Assembly (NCBI GenBank): GCA_030386875.1
Contig: CM059576.1
Span: 14,698,058-14,762,057, forward strand
DNA: 64,000 nt
Direction of reading: 5' to 3'
From: Morinoia aosen
Taxonomy: Eukaryota > Arthropoda > Malacostraca > Amphipoda > Talitridae
In this document: positions 1 through 10,826 of the stretch, piece by piece
Layout of the letters: each line of letters begins with the position of its first letter
How positions within the stretch are numbered: position 1 is the first letter of the stretch
The notes under the pieces: generated by a model
Database searches by the model: none
What the model saw: the letters and a program-made list of their open reading frames with translations, nothing else
What the model was told of the DNA's origin: nothing
Translations under genes and position numbers: made by a program

Positions 1-46
1 TTTAAAGCTGGCCTTTTCACTGATCGAAATATATGACATTTTATTA

Positions 47-410
47 TCTCCCCCTCTGGGGGATACAACTATTGTATCTATGGTAATTAGCGCTCCCAGG
101 GGAAAATGTGTGAGTGCCCGAGCTGAAAGTTAGGTAGGCCTTCTTTTTGTTGAAATAAAATTTGTTTTGTTTTGCTAAGTACCCAATTTTTTGCCTCACC
201 ACTGTCCTGTTTTTCAGCACCTACAACTTTCTTTTTCATCTTTTATCTTCCTTTATGAATTTCTTTCTCAACTTACTGTTTCTGTTTTATGCCTTTCTGC
301 ATAGATTCCCAATTCTCTTCTCTCCAAACTAAATGGTGCCCTCCTCCTTTCTCTCTTTGATGCGCGTTTTTTTTTATAGCGGTTGGAAAGGCTTAAACTT
401 ACTTGTGATC
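47..410 (+). repeat. Interspersed repeat family A, copy 1
   Basis: This segment matches two other places in the window, 4770-4985 (second half only) and 37207-37515 (whole), over a shared order of blocks: a CT/G-rich start followed by GGGGGATACAA, the block TTAGCGCTCCC, a stretch AGTAGGCCT/GTAGGCCTTC, then a pyrimidine-rich second half with CTGTTTTTCAGCACCT and ACTAAATGGTGCC. No reading frame and no terminal inverted repeats are visible. I do not recognise the family. It could be a SINE, a LINE tail or a piece of a larger element. Confidence 0.6.
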
Positions 411-424
411 TGATCTTGAAATTT

Positions 425-545
425 TACCAGGAAGGTTCGGTTAGGATAGGATAGGTTAAGTTAGATTAGGATAAGCTAGGAAAGTTTAAGTTAGCATAGG
501 TTCGGCAATGTTGACGGAATTTTTCACCGGTCCACTGTAAGATTT
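425..545 (-). repeat. Fragment sharing TTAGG-like internal sequence of the 38.6-kb PIF/Harbinger element
   Basis: The stretch is rich in degenerate GGTTAGGATAGG motifs and then has AATGTTGAC followed by TTTTTCA. The same order, in reverse complement, is found twice inside the element at 38590-39744 (39095-39200 and 39318-39420). A second shared block lies at 1925-1975, where the sequence around GACATTGTCC and GGAAATTCCA matches 39085-39130. These are probably remnants of the same transposon family and not telomere repeats. Confidence 0.4.
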
Positions 546-630
546 CAACTTCGAAATTTTCGTTCTCCATAGCAGTTCCAATAAGTTTACGCATGAGCGG
601 GGCCTGGTAGAGTACGTTTGGGTACTGTGT

Positions 631-951
631 AATTTATTATTTGCCTACCCCGCGGAGCCTGAACCCACATCTAGGATGCTTTAGTTAATAACGCAATAAG
701 GTTATTGCCCAATAATATTACGTTTTAAAAATATCATGATATTAAATCTACGGTATTCACTCCTAGGATTTCGCTAATGTTCTAAGGTGGCCGCCATCTT
801 GAAAGTGATGTCAACGACATTTCGATTTAAGTCTTCACTAATCCAATCCCGCTAATATTTTTGGGTGATAACCTTTATTGTGTTATTAACTAAATCATAA
901 TAAAAGTGGGCTCAGGCTCCGCAGGCTCCGCGGGGTCGGCAAATAATAAAT
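631..951. mobile_element. Small foldback element (MITE-like) with about 95-bp inverted arms
   Basis: Positions 631-720 and 852-951 are imperfect inverted copies of each other. Both arms carry TTTATTATTTGCC, then ACCCCGCGGAGCCTG, then TTTAGTTAATAAC. The right arm has an internal duplication of the GGAGCCTG block. The loop of about 130 bp has no open frame of note. No clear target duplication is seen, so the superfamily cannot be assigned. Confidence 0.6.
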
Positions 952-1387
952 CACGTCATATTGCAAAAACAATAACTTTTCCTCCACTCTGCGCACTTAC
1001 GCCATAGCTGGAACACCCTCCTTTTGCGCGCGAAAGCCATTTCATTAGCGCCGTTCCTATAACTTTGAAGTTAAATAACTCGAAAATAAAGCATCAGCGA
1101 GCAGGATGTCATTCATGTGAAACGTTTTTAAATGAGTTCCTGTAGTGATTCTTTAGAAAGGAATTATTAATTTCCGTGAAAGGGGTAAACTCCATATTGA
1201 CCTGAACTTCGTAAGAAGTGTTTTAATTGGTTTAGACCTCCGTTCGAAGTAGTTTACTTACAATTAGCTATTTAATTAAGTTACAACTAATTCTTAAAGA
1301 CCTGAGCATCGAGAAAATAACTCAAAAATAAAAATAACGAAATTCACAACACACGCATACAAACATAAACACAAAAAAATAGGAACA
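952..1387. other. No recognisable feature
   Basis: AT-rich sequence. I see no open frame, splice-bounded island or repeat shared with the rest of the window. Confidence 0.5.
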
Positions 1388-1675
1388 GTAATAATAATAA
1401 TGAAGGCATCTACGGATGCTTTATTTCCAATCAAGCCTGATACATATCACCTTGTACATTGGATTTTCAAATGCCTTATAACTAACGCCAGGACGCCATG
1501 ACGCTTTCCCCGGTCAAGACCGGTACCCATTTCAGACACCTGGGTAGAGTGGGGTATTGTGCTTGGAATTTTTCTCCTATACCCAACGGAGAAAATCGCC
1601 ACCGCCAGCGCCGAGAATCGATCCCGGGTCTCCCGCACGGCGGCAGAACCCCTAGCCACTTGCGCTACATGTGGC
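1388..1675 (-). mobile_element. tRNA-derived SINE, subfamily 1, copy 1
   Basis: Read on the minus strand the element starts with a tRNA-like head: an A-box-like TAGCGCAAGTGG and a B-box-like GGGATCGATTC. It then has the body shared by all copies (GTTGGGTATAGG, CAATACCCCACT, AAATGGGTACCGG, GTATCAGGCTTGATTGGAAA) and ends in an (ATT)n tail. It matches copies at 3009-3292, 5909-6190, 15705-16006 and 58310-58556. Subfamily 1 is marked by TCTTGACCGGGGGAAAGCG and the end GCATCCGTAGATGCCTTC. Protein frames over this element have no meaning. Confidence 0.85.
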
Positions 1676-2034
1676 AAGGTACGAGAGGAGAAGTAATACA
1701 TAACCTCGTGGCTACGTATGTGGTAATCACTGGTGCCCTCCAGGTGCTGCTCAGACTGCCACTGCTCCACTAAAAGTGTCCAATGCCGAATCTCCTATGC
1801 ACAAAAAATCAGCTGCACCTTACCTCTGCTCAGCTCAAGCTCCGCAGCAACAAATGACAGCGCGAAAGCGACGCATGGCTCTGCCTCCAAAGGCAGTACG
1901 AGGAGCATATGGGAAGAATTTTACACATCACCTAGCTTACCGATGACATTGTCCATGGAATTTCCACGATTCCTGTTACTACCTAATAATACCTTCGGTT
2001 TATTTGTTTGAAGTCCGCTTCTTCAATTTCTCTC

Positions 2035-2515
2035 TCAATCTCATAAGGATAGTTATGTGATAAGAGTTTCACCAGTACTCAAGTACAAGAATATTTTTCA
2101 TCACGGATACTGTTAGGATAGATATATTTGTTATCCACAACTTCAAAAATTTGTATTGAATCCCATCATTTTTGACGGGCCGATCACACTAGTATTGTAT
2201 AATTTTCTCTTGTATGTCGACCAAGAAATATTGCTTGCATGAACGTTCTTACTCGGTAATTTATAATTTAAATAGAAGCAGAGTCTGTCCGTAACAGTCC
2301 GTCACACCCCCCAGCAGAAAGTGTGTGATGAGCGTATCAGTGATACAAGCTTCGTCAACTCCACAATTTTCTATGTATTAATCCATCAGGTTCGGAGTCG
2401 GAATGAATACCACGTGTATTGTTAGAAAAAATAAAGCGAGTCATGTTATGTATAGAACATTATTATACATTTTTGACGGGCCGTGTGCACCCGTCATCAT
2501 CTTTGGAGAAATTCA
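2035..2515 (+). repeat. Interspersed repeat family D, copy 1
   Basis: Shared with 17845-18060 and 50870-51780. Marker blocks are GAGTTTCACCAGT, ACTGTTAGGATRGATATAT, TTTTTGACGGGCCG (twice here, near 2173 and 2470), GATGAGCGTATC, GTGATACAAGCTTC and CAACTCCACAATTT. The internal organisation looks like two related half-units, each ending in the GACGGGCCG block. No reading frame or terminal repeat is seen; the family is not recognised. Confidence 0.6.
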
Positions 2516-2956
2516 AATTGTTATTTCTTCCGGCCTTTATTACATTTCGCTTTTTTTTAATTGTGGGAAAATGTAAAATTCAACAATAATTTTAAATGGG
2601 GTGAACTAGTTATTTATTAAACTTCATTCGTAATCTAAATTCAGTAGTTGGTGGCTCAGGTTTTATACAAGAATTAAGATTTCAACGCACTAAAATAGTT
2701 AAAAGTTTTTGATTTTTCAATATCCAATTCCTGATTGCGCTTTTGAAAAGTTGTGACAAAGGTTCACACCTTTTGTAAAATTAAATAAGTTAAATAAACT
2801 ATTCTTTTATGTATCCGTATGCAAAATGGATGCATGCGGTTTGTGTAGGATAATAGAATTAGTTCATCAATTCGAACCTATGAGTGTTCCTGGTGGCAGT
2901 AGGCATTACCGAGACGGTTGCTGGTACAAATACATCTTCTAATTTTCCAGTTACAG

Positions 2957-3386
2957 GTTGACAACTTTGGCTAACTCGCTGGTGTACTTACAAACCTCAG
3001 CTGCTGTGTTCTCCGTAGCACAGTGGTTAAGGGATCAGCCTTGTATGTTGGAGACGAGGGTTCGTATCCCGGCGCTGGCGCGGAGATTTTCCCCGTTGGG
3101 TATAAGGGAAAGCTCAAGCACAATACCCCACTCAACCCAGGTGTCAGAAATGGGTACCGGCTTTACGGGGGAACCGTCATGGTGTCCTAAATATAGGGTT
3201 AGTTATAAGACATTTGAAAAACCAATGCTTAAGATCATATGTATCAGGCTTGATTGGAAATAAAGCATCCCAAAGATGCCGATGTTTGTTTTGCTGCTCT
3301 GACTGCCGTTGATTATGTCCTTAAAGAATCTGCCGAAAACAAAGTGATCATCCTCGTGTATCCTGACACTCGCACCTACGATGTCT
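2957..3386 (+). CDS. Candidate exon of an unidentified gene, interrupted by a SINE
   Basis: A likely acceptor (TTTTCCAGTTACAG) ends at 2956 and a good donor (GTGAGT) starts at 3387. With the SINE at 3009-3292 removed, an open frame runs through: the 5' part reads LTTLANSLVYLQTSAA and the 3' part continues AALTAVDYVLKESAENK and then VIILVYPDTRTYDV, ending in phase 1. The repeated GCTGCT at 3000 and 3293 keeps the frame, as expected for a target duplication. With the SINE in place the frame is broken, so this copy is either non-functional, spliced around the SINE, or the exon call is wrong. No known family is recognised. Confidence 0.45.
3009..3292 (+). mobile_element. tRNA-derived SINE, subfamily 2, copy 2
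   Basis: The head carries an A-box-like TAGCACAGTGGTTAAGGG and a B-box-like GGGTTCGTATCCC, followed by the common SINE body. Subfamily 2 is marked by GGCTTTACGGGGGAACCG and the end GCATCCCAAAGATGCCGATG. The probable target duplication is GCTGCTGTG at 3000-3008 and GCTGCTCTG at 3293-3301 (8 of 9 bases). The insertion lies inside the candidate exon 2957-3386. Confidence 0.85.
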
Positions 3387-3565
3387 GTGAGTAAAATCAA
3401 AGTTGACCATTTTATAAATTTTTGATTGAATTCTTCTGAAAGTCTATTTCCTATCAATATCTTTTTCATATAAAATCTGACGCTAAATTAGCATAACATT
3501 TCTACAAACAAATCAACTCTCATTCTAACCGTTGATTCAAACTAATTCCATGTTCTAATTTAAAG

Positions 3566-3614
3566 CATGTTTGAAATCCAATGAATGGGTTGCTGCCACC
3601 ATCACAGAACTCTG
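3566..3614 (+). CDS. Candidate 49-nt exon of an unidentified gene
   Basis: The stretch is bounded by an AAAG acceptor and a GGTAATT-type donor. Entering in phase 1 it joins the previous candidate exon (2957-3386) through a TCA serine codon and reads CLKSNEWVAATITEL, leaving in phase 2. The amino-acid composition is protein-like but the piece is very short. Its exit phase does not fit the next island at 7152-7293, so either an exon between them is missing or this call is spurious. Confidence 0.25.
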
Positions 3615-4769
3615 GTAATTATTTCCTTAATGATATCATAGACCAATGTCGTAAAATGATAATCCTGAATGTTAGGAGTAGTCTGATATTCATGTCTGCA
3701 GATTGGCATAAATGATTCATCTCCTTCTTTTCCAAAGCAATCATGGATTTGAACACCTAAGGTAGCTTCAACGTTTTGCTATTAGAGTCATACCGGAGGC
3801 AATCATTTCAGTGAACGTTTCATTAACACATGAGAAAAATACAATTGAAATCAAACAAGAGAAATCTACAACACTTCGAACATCTTTGTTTTGGGAAGGG
3901 AGACTAAAAGAAATTTAAAATCAATCATTACATAAGTTGTGAGTTTTCCACCTGACGCTGAATTCATTAGATTGAGGCTACCCTGGTATTGCCTCCAAGA
4001 TTGCCATTGTTATGGCACTAGGTTGAATCAACGCAGACTGCGTGCAGAATTAAGATGTTCCAGCTTGACCTCAGGAATTAGCTTTTCTTCAGCGCTGTTT
4101 TAGTTTCTTAGATTTAACAAACCGGAATTGAGATTCACCATGACAGAGCTTTACCATGAAGAATTGAAGTAGGTGGCAATTGTTCTTTTCATGCGGATTA
4201 TGTGGGAAAATGTAAAATCTTCTTTGCTTGTGAAGGCTATAACATTTCTCATTGCAGAGTTAGCATTTATGTTGATGTTAATTATTTGCTGTATGTTATG
4301 TAAATCATTTCAGTAAATAAGTCATTATTTTATTAAATAAATGTGTACAAAATCTGACTATAACTTCTATTTAAAAAACCATCCAAATCATCAGTCAGCC
4401 CCATCTAGTATACCTATAACTAATATTGCAACACTTGAAAGTTCTGGTTATCAATTTCAGTTGTTGAGAATCTATTGAGGATTGGTTACTGTTGTCCCTT
4501 TACTTGGTCACTTATAAAGACAAGAAAACTTATTTGTATTATATGAAATCAAATTGAATTAGAATAAATTTGTATATTTAGCATAAATACTTACATTTTC
4601 TCTGTAACAGTACAATCTATTACGGCCAAGTCAACTTTACCTAATAGAATACTTAATCAGATACTTATTCCCACAACATCCAACATACAAACTACACATA
4701 ACAAAAATATTTGCTTACTATTTTCATATGATTTATTTGGGTGTCTTAATCGCTTGAAATAAATTATTT
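3615..4769. other. No recognisable feature
   Basis: AT-rich sequence typical of an intron. No coding island, repeat copy or inverted arm was found. Confidence 0.5.
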
Positions 4770-4985
4770 TTATGTTAAGGACCACCTTTTTCATTTCATT
4801 GCTGTCCTGTTTTTCAGCACCTACTACTTTCTTCTTCAACTTTTATCTTCTTCATAACTTAACTTACTGTTTCTATGCCCCTTCTGCATGGATTCTCTTA
4901 TTTTTATGCTAAATAGTGCCTTCCTCTCTTCGGAACGCTTTTTTTAGCGGTTAGGGAGGCTTAAATTAGCATCTAATCTGCAAAT
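4770..4985 (+). repeat. Interspersed repeat family A, copy 2 (second half)
   Basis: Matches the pyrimidine-rich second half of copies 1 and 3, starting at AAGGACCACCTTTTT and including CTGTTTTTCAGCACCTACT, TGCATGGATTC and AGCGGTTAGGGAGGCTTAAA. The first half of the family is missing here. Confidence 0.6.
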
Positions 4986-5908
4986 GAAATAGCATTAAAA
5001 TTTCACGAGAGTTTATAATCATAAAGCCAGAAGTTCAAGATTTTCCGTACAGAGCATCTCACGTACACAAATACCAGTAACAACAGTTCGATTTGTTGTC
5101 GCTGTCAATGACTGAAATTAGAATGTTCTCGTCCTTCCTGACGTAGCCCTAAAATTCAATTCACGTTTACTGTGTGGAACTTCCCATGATGATTGGTGTC
5201 CCCTTCTACCTCTTTGAGAGATAGTAGGGGATCAACGGTAGGTTCGAAGTAAAGTTTGTTCGCCATCTAGTATGGTAACTGGGTTCCACAGGCGAAGTGA
5301 TGCTAGGTGGTTACCTCCGTTATAGATAAGCCTGCAGGTCTTCCAACTTGCGTGCCCTATTTGTTATCAGTTTTATTGCCTTGATCATTTCTTTTTTGTT
5401 TTACTTCCTTTTCTTAACTTGATTCTATATGCAGGGAATCCTCAGCGTAGATTCCTCGTTCTCTACAGCTCTTATTAAACGATCCCATCTCTTTATTCTC
5501 ATGAGATCCCTTCTGTTATGTCTAATAAATCTTCTTCTTATCTAATAATACTCTCGAGGTTGCTGTGTTGCCGAATATCAAAGTACGAGATATTCACTTA
5601 GGAGCTTTTAGGCGCCCGATTCAGTATTTTTTTCTGTTGAGAGCAGTGGAATGCTCCACATGAAGTAATTTTATAATATCAAGTCAAAAGAACGAGGTTG
5701 CAAATTTTGAAATAAGCTTTAATTTTTCACTTGCTCATGACAACTACCTCATGTATTGATCATGACTGGTAAAAAGTTATGGCTACTGTGCCATTACAAT
5801 TGCCTGGTTTGATCTATTAATGCCAAGTACGTATGTGGTTAACCAAATTTAACCTTCCTATGTTTCAACACATTCTTTGATATCCATTCAAAAAAAAAGG
5901 TTAGGTTA
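4986..5908. other. No recognisable feature
   Basis: No open frame, splice-bounded island or shared repeat that I can support. Confidence 0.5.
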
Positions 5909-6190
5909 ACATCGGCATCTTTGGGATGCTTTATTTCCAATCAAGCCTGATACATATGATCTTAGCATTGGTTTTTCAAATGTCTTATAACTAACCCTAT
6001 ATATAGGACACCATGACGGTTCCCCCGTAAAGCCGGTGCCCATTTCCGACACCTGGGTTGAGTGGGGTATTGTGCTTGAGCTTTCCCTTATACCCAACGG
6101 GGAAAATCTCTGCGCCAGCGCCGGGATACGAACCCGCGACTTCCAGCATACAAGTCCGATCCCTTAACCGCTGTGCCACGGAGAGCACAT
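5909..6190 (-). mobile_element. tRNA-derived SINE, subfamily 2, copy 3
   Basis: Reverse-oriented relative of the copy at 3009-3292, with the same subfamily 2 features: GGCTTTACGGGGGAACCG and the end GCATCCCAAAGATGCCGATG. The head at the high-coordinate end has GTGGCACAGCGGTTAAGGG and GGGTTCGTATCCC. A run of A residues lies just outside the tail near 5890. Confidence 0.85.
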
Positions 6191-7135
6191 CTCTTGCAAG
6201 AAAAGCAAACAGCTAAACATTCGAGTTTGGGCCTTTTTCAGGATTAGGGATTTAAATGCGTTCATAGTTTTCTGAGTGATGCGAGTGTGAGGAAATGTGC
6301 GTATGCTACAAGGAATCCGTTTGCATGAATGTTTCCACTTTTACGAATCTTTGCTCTAAGAATGTTCTAGACGTGATAGTGCTGGTTTTTTAGGCTACTT
6401 TTGGTAGTATTGGCTGTAAATGAAAGTCTATTAGTGAATATTGTACCGTCTTTATAATTTAAATGCTTAGGAAATTTTTCATAATATATTCTATATTAAA
6501 TTCTGGAAACAAATGAATGAGGTTATTTGGGTTTATTTTGAAATTTCATGTAAAAATACCGGTACAGTTGCAGTAATTTCGACTCTCTTGAATGAATATG
6601 AGAGCATATGAGCCATGTGTTGTCATAGCGAATAAATCTTAGTTAGAACACATGTATGGGTTGACAAAATCTTGTTCCCCCACCAAATGGTAATGAAAAT
6701 GAGTCAAACCTTCATCAATCTCAGAAACTAGTGACATTCGATGACCGATTTCAAAACTGAATAAACCCATAACTCAGATGCAGACCATTTTTATAATTGC
6801 ATCTTTTTGTGCATAAAAACCCAATCCTTGTTCGTTTGGTTAAGTTCTTAAATGTAGATACATCTTTAAAAGATTTCATGGTCACTTGTGACAAATGTTG
6901 AGCTCTTACTTCCTAATTTACACGTAAAAGATTGATTAGAACAAGGAATGTGCTGCTGAAGAAGGAGGGAAAGGAAAAATTTGAATTGTTTTCGACCACT
7001 GAAAGCGTAGCATAAATGAGCGCGTGGGTGGGTTAGAAGAAATGATGAAATTTCTCCTTCGTTCAGTTCTGCATTGGCAAAGAAACATGACCATCCTATG
7101 CAATTAACTGGAGTTTCCTTTTGCTACTTCATCAG
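6191..7135. other. No recognisable feature
   Basis: AT-rich intron-like sequence upstream of a candidate exon. A pyrimidine-rich tract precedes the acceptor near 7135. Confidence 0.5.
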
Positions 7136-7151
7136 GTGTGTTGGCTTTCAG

Positions 7152-7293
7152 CAAGAGTGTTAAAAGAAACTCGGGGTTTTGGTCCCTGCCTCGATCTCGA
7201 GCTCCATGTCATTGGAATAGAAACTCATGAAGATTTCAAGTGGCTGACAAGTATCCTGCCCTCCTTGTACTTTATTGCCCATCCTAACAGGAG
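7152..7293 (+). CDS. Candidate exon of an unidentified gene
   Basis: The island is bounded by a GGCTTTCAG acceptor and an AG/GTGAGT donor at 7294. The open frame reads RVLKETRGFGPCLDLELHVI and then GIETHEDFKWLTSILPSLYF, ending IAHPNR in phase 2. An alternative acceptor (CTTCATCAG) would start the exon at 7136 in phase 0. From the acceptor at 7151 the exon enters in phase 1 and can be joined directly to 2957-3386 through a serine codon. The sequence is strongly protein-like but I recognise no domain. Confidence 0.5.
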
Positions 7294-8394
7294 GTGAGTT
7301 GGATTGTTTTAGATTTTTGATTCAATGTACCATCCAATTTGTGCAGTGTTTTATGGAAGAAGATGCGCTGGATAGCAATAATGTTAATTTTCTTTGACCT
7401 AGATAAATAAAATTAATTAACATGAGGTGGAGAAGGACTAATAATTCTACTGATGAAGTAGCTTGTCCAAGTAGTCTTCATTCAATGAAAAGACCCAAAA
7501 AAGAAGGGTCTAGTTTACACACTAATACCACGAAAATATACCGTTTTCATTGGTTAACAATTTCAAGGGAAGTTCTATGCAAAAAGACTGATGGTGGAGT
7601 TAAAGAAAGTCCGGATTGAGAATATTAATTGAATTCAACGAAAGATTAGCAACAGGAAACAAGTCAAACGAATCAATGGGCAAGGAGTAGCACTTTACGG
7701 GCCCGAGTGCAAAACACGCAGCTCTTGCCACACGCCAGCGCCCACCGCTTGACCCGAAAGACATAGACCCAACGGCCTGTAGGGAAAAACAAAGACTTGA
7801 GCCTTCAACCCAGTTGAAAATTAGCGCAGTTCCGCGTAAGAATATTGACAGTTTTTCGCAGTGGTAGCAGTTTTAAAACGAATTCCATCACTTCACCGCA
7901 GACAAAATTCATAGAAGTCAATTCGAATAGCATTTTTTGGCAGACCTTAGCAGTAATTGTCTACTGTCGAATTGAAACAGATAGTTCTGTGTTGGCCTTC
8001 GTCGTTCGCAGCAGTAAATGCTTCGGTCGAAAACAGGCAGTAACCAGTGTGCTTTCGCTGATGGCATACTCGTACATTTACTTCACTTAGCCCTCAAATT
8101 TTATTTGTATCGTACTTTAATATCCCAACATTAGGCAGCCCGCCCACTGATGCGATGCGATGCGACTGGTGCAACGCCTTGCGAAATCGCACGGTTCATT
8201 TGTGGCGCCGTCGGAATAGCATTGTGTTGGCTAGCTCACCGCCCACTGAAGCGATGCGACTCCGGCCTTCATTCCTCCTCATTTGTCTGTCGCACCAAAA
8301 AGCTGCATGTTGCATTTTTCGTGCGACGAGGCGATAGTCACTAGCTTCTGTGCAGGTTGTCATAACGTCATTTTGGTTTTATTTGGATGAATAT

Positions 8395-9120
8395 AACAAG
8401 TAAATAGGAGAGAACTAAAACTACCGTATAAAAGATTTACTCGAATTAAAAATTGCAAGTAAAACAATAAAATTGAACGTTTTGAGCATTCGCTCATCTT
8501 CAGCAGAACAAATTTACCTAAAAAAACATGAAATGAATTAGAAAGATGATAAATTGAAAAAAACAAACAAACAAAAATGAACTAACCTTTAAAACTACCT
8601 GTTAACTATTGCCAACAGAAAAGAACTAAGTTGATTGTTTAAAATCGGCCTATTTTTAAAATTAATAGAGACTCTAAAATCCTTAAATCGGAGGCAAATT
8701 TAGATCGGGTAAGAATTTTAAAATTACTTATGTCAACGGGCTATTACAATGCTCTGAATGATCCCTAATAGCTGAATGGGAAGGAATTCTTCATCAGTAA
8801 TTTTAAAATTCTTACCAGATCTAAATTCGCCTCAGATTTAAGGATTTTGGAGTCTCTATTCATTTTAAAAATAGGCCGATTTTAAACAACCAACTTAGTT
8901 CTTTTCCGTTGTCAATAGTTAACAGGTAGTTTTTAAGGTTAGTTTTTCGTATGTTTGTTTTTTCAATTTATCATCTTGCTAATATATTTCATGTTTTTTT
9001 TCAGGTAAATTTATTTTGCTGAAGATGAGCGAAGGCTCGAAACGTTCAATTTTACTGTTTTACTTGCAATTTTTAATTCGAGTTAATGTTTTATACGGTA
9101 TTTTTAGTTCTCTCCTTTTT
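8395..9120. repeat. Long inverted repeat (head-to-head pair), arms about 330 bp
   Basis: Positions 8395-8735 and 8795-9120 are inverted copies of about 85-90% identity by eye, with a loop of about 60 bp. Each arm carries CTGAAGATGAGCGAA followed by a short stem and AAACGTTCAATTTTA. Such CTGAWGA/stem/GAAAC tails are common in arthropod retroelement 3' ends, Penelope-like elements among them. The pair may be two tails inserted in opposite directions, or one foldback transposon. Confidence 0.7.
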
Positions 9121-9289
9121 ACATGAGGGGGCCTTCCCGTCAAATTTGAATTTTGATCCGATTGGTCTGAAATTTGGCCACTATATGTATTTTTGCAAGA
9201 AAAACATATTTTATTCGAGAAGTTTTTTTGATTTAGGCCTTATTTTTTTATTTCTTAAAAACTCGTTTCCTGGTTCATTTTTGGGATGT

Positions 9290-10090
9290 TTTCAAAGGAA
9301 TAGAAGTCAATGAATTTTTATGTTAGAACAAATACAAAGACAGTTTTGAAATCCTCGTAACATTGCAAACAAACTGACATTCCTGAATTTTCTATTTTAA
9401 ATTTTTTTATATATATGCGATATTTGTTCAATACCTAAAATACCGAATTTTTAGGTTTTGAACTAGCAGAAAAAAAGACAACGAACAAATTGGGAAATAA
9501 GAAATATCAGTTTGTTAGAATTGTTCCAAGGATTCTAAAACTGTCTTTGTTTTCTTCCTAGCATAAAAACTTTTCGATTTCTATCTTTTTGAATTTCAAA
9601 ATAAGTAACTTCTCAGTAAAGGCGAAAAAAATTTTTTTTTGTTGAAGTGTAATAAAATGGAAAATTTATGTAATTGAATGCTGTTTTCATTTTTATTTCG
9701 ATAATCTCCATGCATAACATCATATTCACACTGTGAATTGTAATTTAAAAAAAAAGAAAAAATTAAAAAAATATTTTACTTATCTCATAAAATTATGAAA
9801 TTTTTTGTTTTCAGTCTCATTCTTATGATATTCGACTATTATATGTAACTTTTGAAAAGAAACACAATTTCTTCAATACATTTTTTTTTATTCAGGCCTT
9901 CCTTAGTTTTTGAAAAAAATTGACATATTGGTTTTTAGTCAACTGGTATTGATATTTCAAAAAAATAGAACTCATTGAGTTTTTATGCTAGAACAAAAAC
10001 AAAGACAGTTTTAGAATCCTTGGAACATATCTAACAAAAGTATATTCGCAAATTCTCTATTTCTTCTTGTATTTTCTTTTTATATGCGGT
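9290..10090. repeat. Three copies of a 130-bp unit, two direct and one inverted
   Basis: Units at 9290-9430 (+), 9478-9600 (-) and 9960-10090 (+) share TTTTTATGYTAGAACAAA, CAAAGACAGTTTT and ATCCTTGGAACA. The first two form an imperfect palindrome around 9450. No coding capacity is seen. A run of C residues follows at 10128-10140. Confidence 0.6.
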
Positions 10091-10706
10091 CGAAATGGGG
10101 TCGAAAATTTAGATTTTGGTCCCCTAACCCCCCCCCCCCCTTGAGGGGATCTATTGTCCGCAGCGCCATAAAATTTTAGGACCGAATAGTCCACCACCTA
10201 AGGGTTCTTTTCCAACAAAAACATGAAAAATGACCATCGGAGAGAAAAGGGGCCTCGGAGGGTCCCCTTAAAATCAGGAAGCCTCCCGATAGCTTTTTTA
10301 AATATAACAATAATTAATAGAGAATTATTTATGAGAGTGCAAGAAATTTTTCTCTAAAAAGTGATGCATGCACTGGCGACAGTGTGAGGAAGACAATTTA
10401 TAAAGTTGCTTTTTTCATAGTTAGCGAAAATTGGGTGGGAAACATATACCATAACGAAAAAAAAAACATTCCTAAAAGTTTCAAAACCCACAAATAACTA
10501 AAATAGCCATTAAATAGTCATACTGAATGCCAATTGAAATGAGGAAGATTTTTCTATGCAATGCTGCAGGACATGAAACACAAAAATATGGCGGCATCCA
10601 TACCGTTAGCAGCTAGTACTGACCAACGACTTCGAGGCTTGAGCTTGTCCGGCAGTTGGATATCATGTACGAGCTTAATTTTTCTGTGATGGCCTTCCAA
10701 CTAGAA

Positions 10707-10826
10707 ATGGACACAAGTGGAAAATTGATATGCCTTGTACAGGAACGATCGGTGCTGTATGATTCAAGTGATGTGCTGTATAATGGCAGAAACTTCCAGG
10801 ATATGTTATGCAAATGGGCATTTTAG
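10707..10826 (+). pseudogene. MADF/Myb-like protein remnant of the PIF/Harbinger element
   Basis: A 39-codon open frame begins MDTSGKLICLVQERSVLYD and goes on with SSDVLYNGRNFQDMLCKWAF before a stop. This fits the start of a MADF domain, where an L-I-x-L-V-x-E-R core is followed by LYD, a Y, an R and a conserved tryptophan. Harbinger-type elements carry such a DNA-binding protein beside the transposase. The domain is about 80 residues long in complete members, so less than half is left. After the stop no frame continues the homology. The call is supported by its position inside an element with TTA duplications. Confidence 0.5.

Noticed and set aside
1498-1773. Open frames over SINE copies (1447-1773, 2958-3263, 15526-15974 and others)
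   Set aside because: They follow the SINE body and recur in every copy; SINEs do not encode protein.
7845-8090. Conserved coding frame in family C
   Set aside because: The frame is partly shared with 28433-28741, but this is expected from two similar repeat copies; no domain and no start in common.
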